Shown in pieces: positions 62,364-64,000 of a stretch of 64,000 nucleotides of DNA (within the stretch, counting starts at the first letter, position 1; each line of letters starts with the position of its first letter). The notes below the pieces were generated by a model. The model worked only from the letters and a program-made list of their open reading frames with translations. It did not search any database and was not told the DNA's origin. The stretch is from Microbacterium testaceum StLB037 (GTDB lineage: Bacteria > Actinomycetota > Actinomycetes > Actinomycetales > Microbacteriaceae), in contig NZ_FNJN01000006.1 in assembly GCF_900104345.1 (NCBI RefSeq), forward strand, positions 185,559-249,558, read 5' to 3'. The translations under genes and the position numbers were made by a program.

Positions 62364-63845
62364 ATGACCTCCTCCCTGTGGCACCGCGACCAGACGTCCG
62401 TCGACGGGACGCCGTTCGAACCCGACGCGCGGCACGACGTGGTCGTCGTCGGGGCGGGGATCACCGGTCTCTCGACCGCGGTGATGCTCGCCGAAGCGGG
62501 AGTCGACGTCGCCCTGGTCGACACCGGCGAGGTAGGTCAGGGGGCGACCGGGGCGTCGGTGGGGATGGCATCCCTTCTGCAGGGGACGACCCTCGCGGCG
62601 CTCCGCGCGCATCACCCCGCCGGGCTCGTGAAGGCCTACGTAGACGCGAATCGCGCGGGGCAGGAGTGGCTCGCCGAGCGCGCCGGTGCCGCCGCCGACC
62701 GGCGCACCGCCTTCACGTTCGGTCGGGGCATCGCCACCGATTCGGCGATCGACGCGGTGCGCGACGCCGCGCGCGAGGCGGGGCTTTCCGTCCGCGAAGA
62801 CGCCCCCTCCGACCTCGGCGGTCGCACGCCCGTGCGAGCCCTCGCCCTCGACGACCAGCTCGCCCTCGACCCCGCGGCGCTCTCGCGCACGCTCGCCGAA
62901 GCAGCCCTCGCGGCCGGGGCGACGCTGCACACTTGCGTGCGCGTGACCGACGTCCACGCCCTCCCCACCGGTCGCGTCGACACCGACCACGGCACGATCT
63001 TGGGCGACACCGTCGTGCTCGCCACCGGCACGCCCATCGCACGCCGCGGCCTCTACGATCTCAAGACGCGCGCGCTGCGTTCGTGGGCGATCGCGTTCGA
63101 GATGGAGGGGGATGCCGAGGCCCCCGGCGGCATGTGGAGCGAGGTCGGCGCCGACGGCCGCAGCGTCGTCGCGGCACCGTCCTCGTTCGGACGCGGTGTT
63201 CTGCTGGTGACCGGGGCACGGCATCCGGTCGGCTCCGCCCCCTCGGAAGTCGCTCTCGCCGAAGGCCTCGCCGCCTGGGCCCGTCGCACGCTGCCGGTCG
63301 GCGCCGAGCTCGCCCGCTGGTCGGGCCAGGACTACCAATCGCACAACCTCGTGCCCTTCGTCGGAGGGATGCCGAGGGGCCTCGGACGCCTCCGCTTCGC
63401 CACCGGATACGCAGGGTGGGGGCTGACCAACGGCCCCGCCGCCGCGATGCGGTTGACCGACGAGATCCGCGGGGTCTCGCGCAGAGACCGCCCGCAGTGG
63501 ATGCGCACGATCGGCACCCGCATGACCGTTCCCGCCGACCTCGGCCGGGGGATCGGCGAGGCGGGACGGCGCGTCGGCGTGGCCGCGGGGGCGTTCGCTG
63601 CGGCGGCTCCGGCGCCGGTGAAGCGGCCAGCCGAGGGCGCCGGTCTGGTGTCGCGGCAGGGGCTCCGGACCGCGGCGGTCTCGACGATCGAGGGACAGAC
63701 GCGCGCGGTGGTCGCCCCGGCCCCGCTCACCTGGAACGACGCGGAACGCTCCTGGGACAGCCCCGTCGACGGCTCGCGCTACGCGCCGGACGGCACGCGG
63801 CTCGAGGGTGCGGCATCCGCCGATCTGGGTGTGCGCGGGCGCTGA
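62364..63845 (+). CDS. FAD-dependent oxidoreductase with degenerate Rieske-like C-terminus
   Basis: 493 residues. An N-terminal DAO-type flavin fold (VVVVGAGITGLSTAVML; later RFATGYAGWGLTNGPAAA) covers residues 1 to about 385. The last 70 residues match the Rieske domain found in this fusion family (LTWNDAERSWD...GSRYAPDGTRLEG), but the CxH loop is deleted and the second motif reads WDSPVDGS in place of WDCPLHGS. All four cluster ligands are gone, so no [2Fe-2S] centre can form. The ATG at 62364 is preferred over an upstream in-frame ATG at 62328. Confidence 0.8.
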   Translation: MTSSLWHRDQTSVDGTPFEPDARHDVVVVGAGITGLSTAVMLAEAGVDVALVDTGEVGQGATGASVGMASLLQGTTLAALRAHHPAGLVKAYVDANRAGQEWLAERAGAAADRRTAFTFGRGIATDSAIDAVRDAAREAGLSVREDAPSDLGGRTPVRALALDDQLALDPAALSRTLAEAALAAGATLHTCVRVTDVHALPTGRVDTDHGTILGDTVVLATGTPIARRGLYDLKTRALRSWAIAFEMEGDAEAPGGMWSEVGADGRSVVAAPSSFGRGVLLVTGARHPVGSAPSEVALAEGLAAWARRTLPVGAELARWSGQDYQSHNLVPFVGGMPRGLGRLRFATGYAGWGLTNGPAAAMRLTDEIRGVSRRDRPQWMRTIGTRMTVPADLGRGIGEAGRRVGVAAGAFAAAAPAPVKRPAEGAGLVSRQGLRTAAVSTIEGQTRAVVAPAPLTWNDAERSWDSPVDGSRYAPDGTRLEGAASADLGVRGR

Positions 63846-63905
63846 GGAAGTGGCGGTCGCGACGCGGCGCTGAGACTGCATCTCGCTGACACATTCGCTG
63901 CAGGA

Positions 63906-64000
63906 TGTCATGTCTCAGGACTTTGGTGACAGTTCTGCCTCAGGACATCGGTGACACTTTCGGGGTGTGTGATGGTGACACTTCGGCGGCTCTGATGAGG
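63906..64000. mobile_element. Probable outer end of an IS481-type insertion sequence (cut by the window)
   Basis: TGTCATGTCTCAGGACTTTGGTGACA (63906-63931) begins with TGTCA and ends with TGACA. CTCAGGAC recurs at 63914 and 63939 and GGTGACA at 63925, 63950 and 63974, a period of 24-25 bp. This arrangement resembles the terminal transposase-binding repeats of actinobacterial IS481 elements. No transposase is visible because the window ends. Confidence 0.5.

Overview
The window looks like a chromosomal segment of a high-GC actinobacterium of the Microbacteriaceae, most likely Microbacterium. This is inferred from base composition, from gene content (a GuaB3 paralogue, a split LigD-type repair set, stand-alone groES behind two CIRCE boxes, an LPXTG surface protein) and from very frequent GGATGCC/GGCATCC words. 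No species assignment can be proven from sequence alone. Most of the DNA is tightly packed housekeeping gene content. There is no prophage, CRISPR array or large biosynthetic cluster. The right edge carries what looks like the outer end of an IS481-type element.

Layout. (1) 1-3785: 3' part of a sortase-anchored surface protein with Ig-like repeats and an Asp-Ala stalk, then a DUF5819/HTTM membrane pair. (2) 3796-11546: glmS, acpS, alr and the tRNA t6A set tsaE, tsaB, rimI, tsaD, with one antiparallel alpha/beta hydrolase inserted. (3) 11556-14252: a THUMP-like methyltransferase, groES with a double HrcA operator, rarD. (4) 14420-20324: a branched-chain amino-acid type ABC transporter whose lipoprotein gene converges on livHMGF; LivH carries an extra extracellular domain. 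(5) 20644-28917: purine block guaB, ABC-F, TMEM175-like, guaB3, SURF1, DUF3817, guaA. (6) 29328-38876: glycosyltransferase, MBL hydrolase/TetR pair, a LigD-polymerase homologue, Bax-inhibitor-like protein, GDPD, renalase-like oxidoreductase, ABC-2 exporter. (7) 38962-41111: a zinc-homeostasis cluster (degenerate CobW-like protein, zinc-free L36, ArsR/SmtB regulator, His-rich protein) with two matching Zur-like boxes. (8) 41260-46777: small regulatory modules, each with a visible operator (ArsR/DUF2071, GntR/EamA, MarR/VOC), plus an HTH-MNT/HEPN toxin-antitoxin pair directly 3' of an atypical tRNA with a CAU anticodon. (9) 46925-55218: membrane proteins, pcrA, SseB-like, DUF1684, LigD polymerase domain. 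(10) 55215-63845: ArsR-like/MFS pair, ATP-dependent DNA ligase, AI-2E family exporter, acyl-CoA dehydrogenase, TetR, and an FAD oxidoreductase with a Rieske-like tail that has lost all cluster ligands.

Cross-cutting signals. About sixteen genes have a TANNNT hexamer 6-7 nt before the start codon, the signature of leaderless transcription; in three of them the TAG stop codon of the upstream gene forms the first half of that hexamer. The larger intergenic gaps hold structure that the genes do not explain. Three separate loci carry CCCGGGG palindromes at an exact 20-bp period. Two loci carry a 63-nt double inverted repeat whose four arms sit exactly 19 nt apart and differ between copies by paired compensatory changes.
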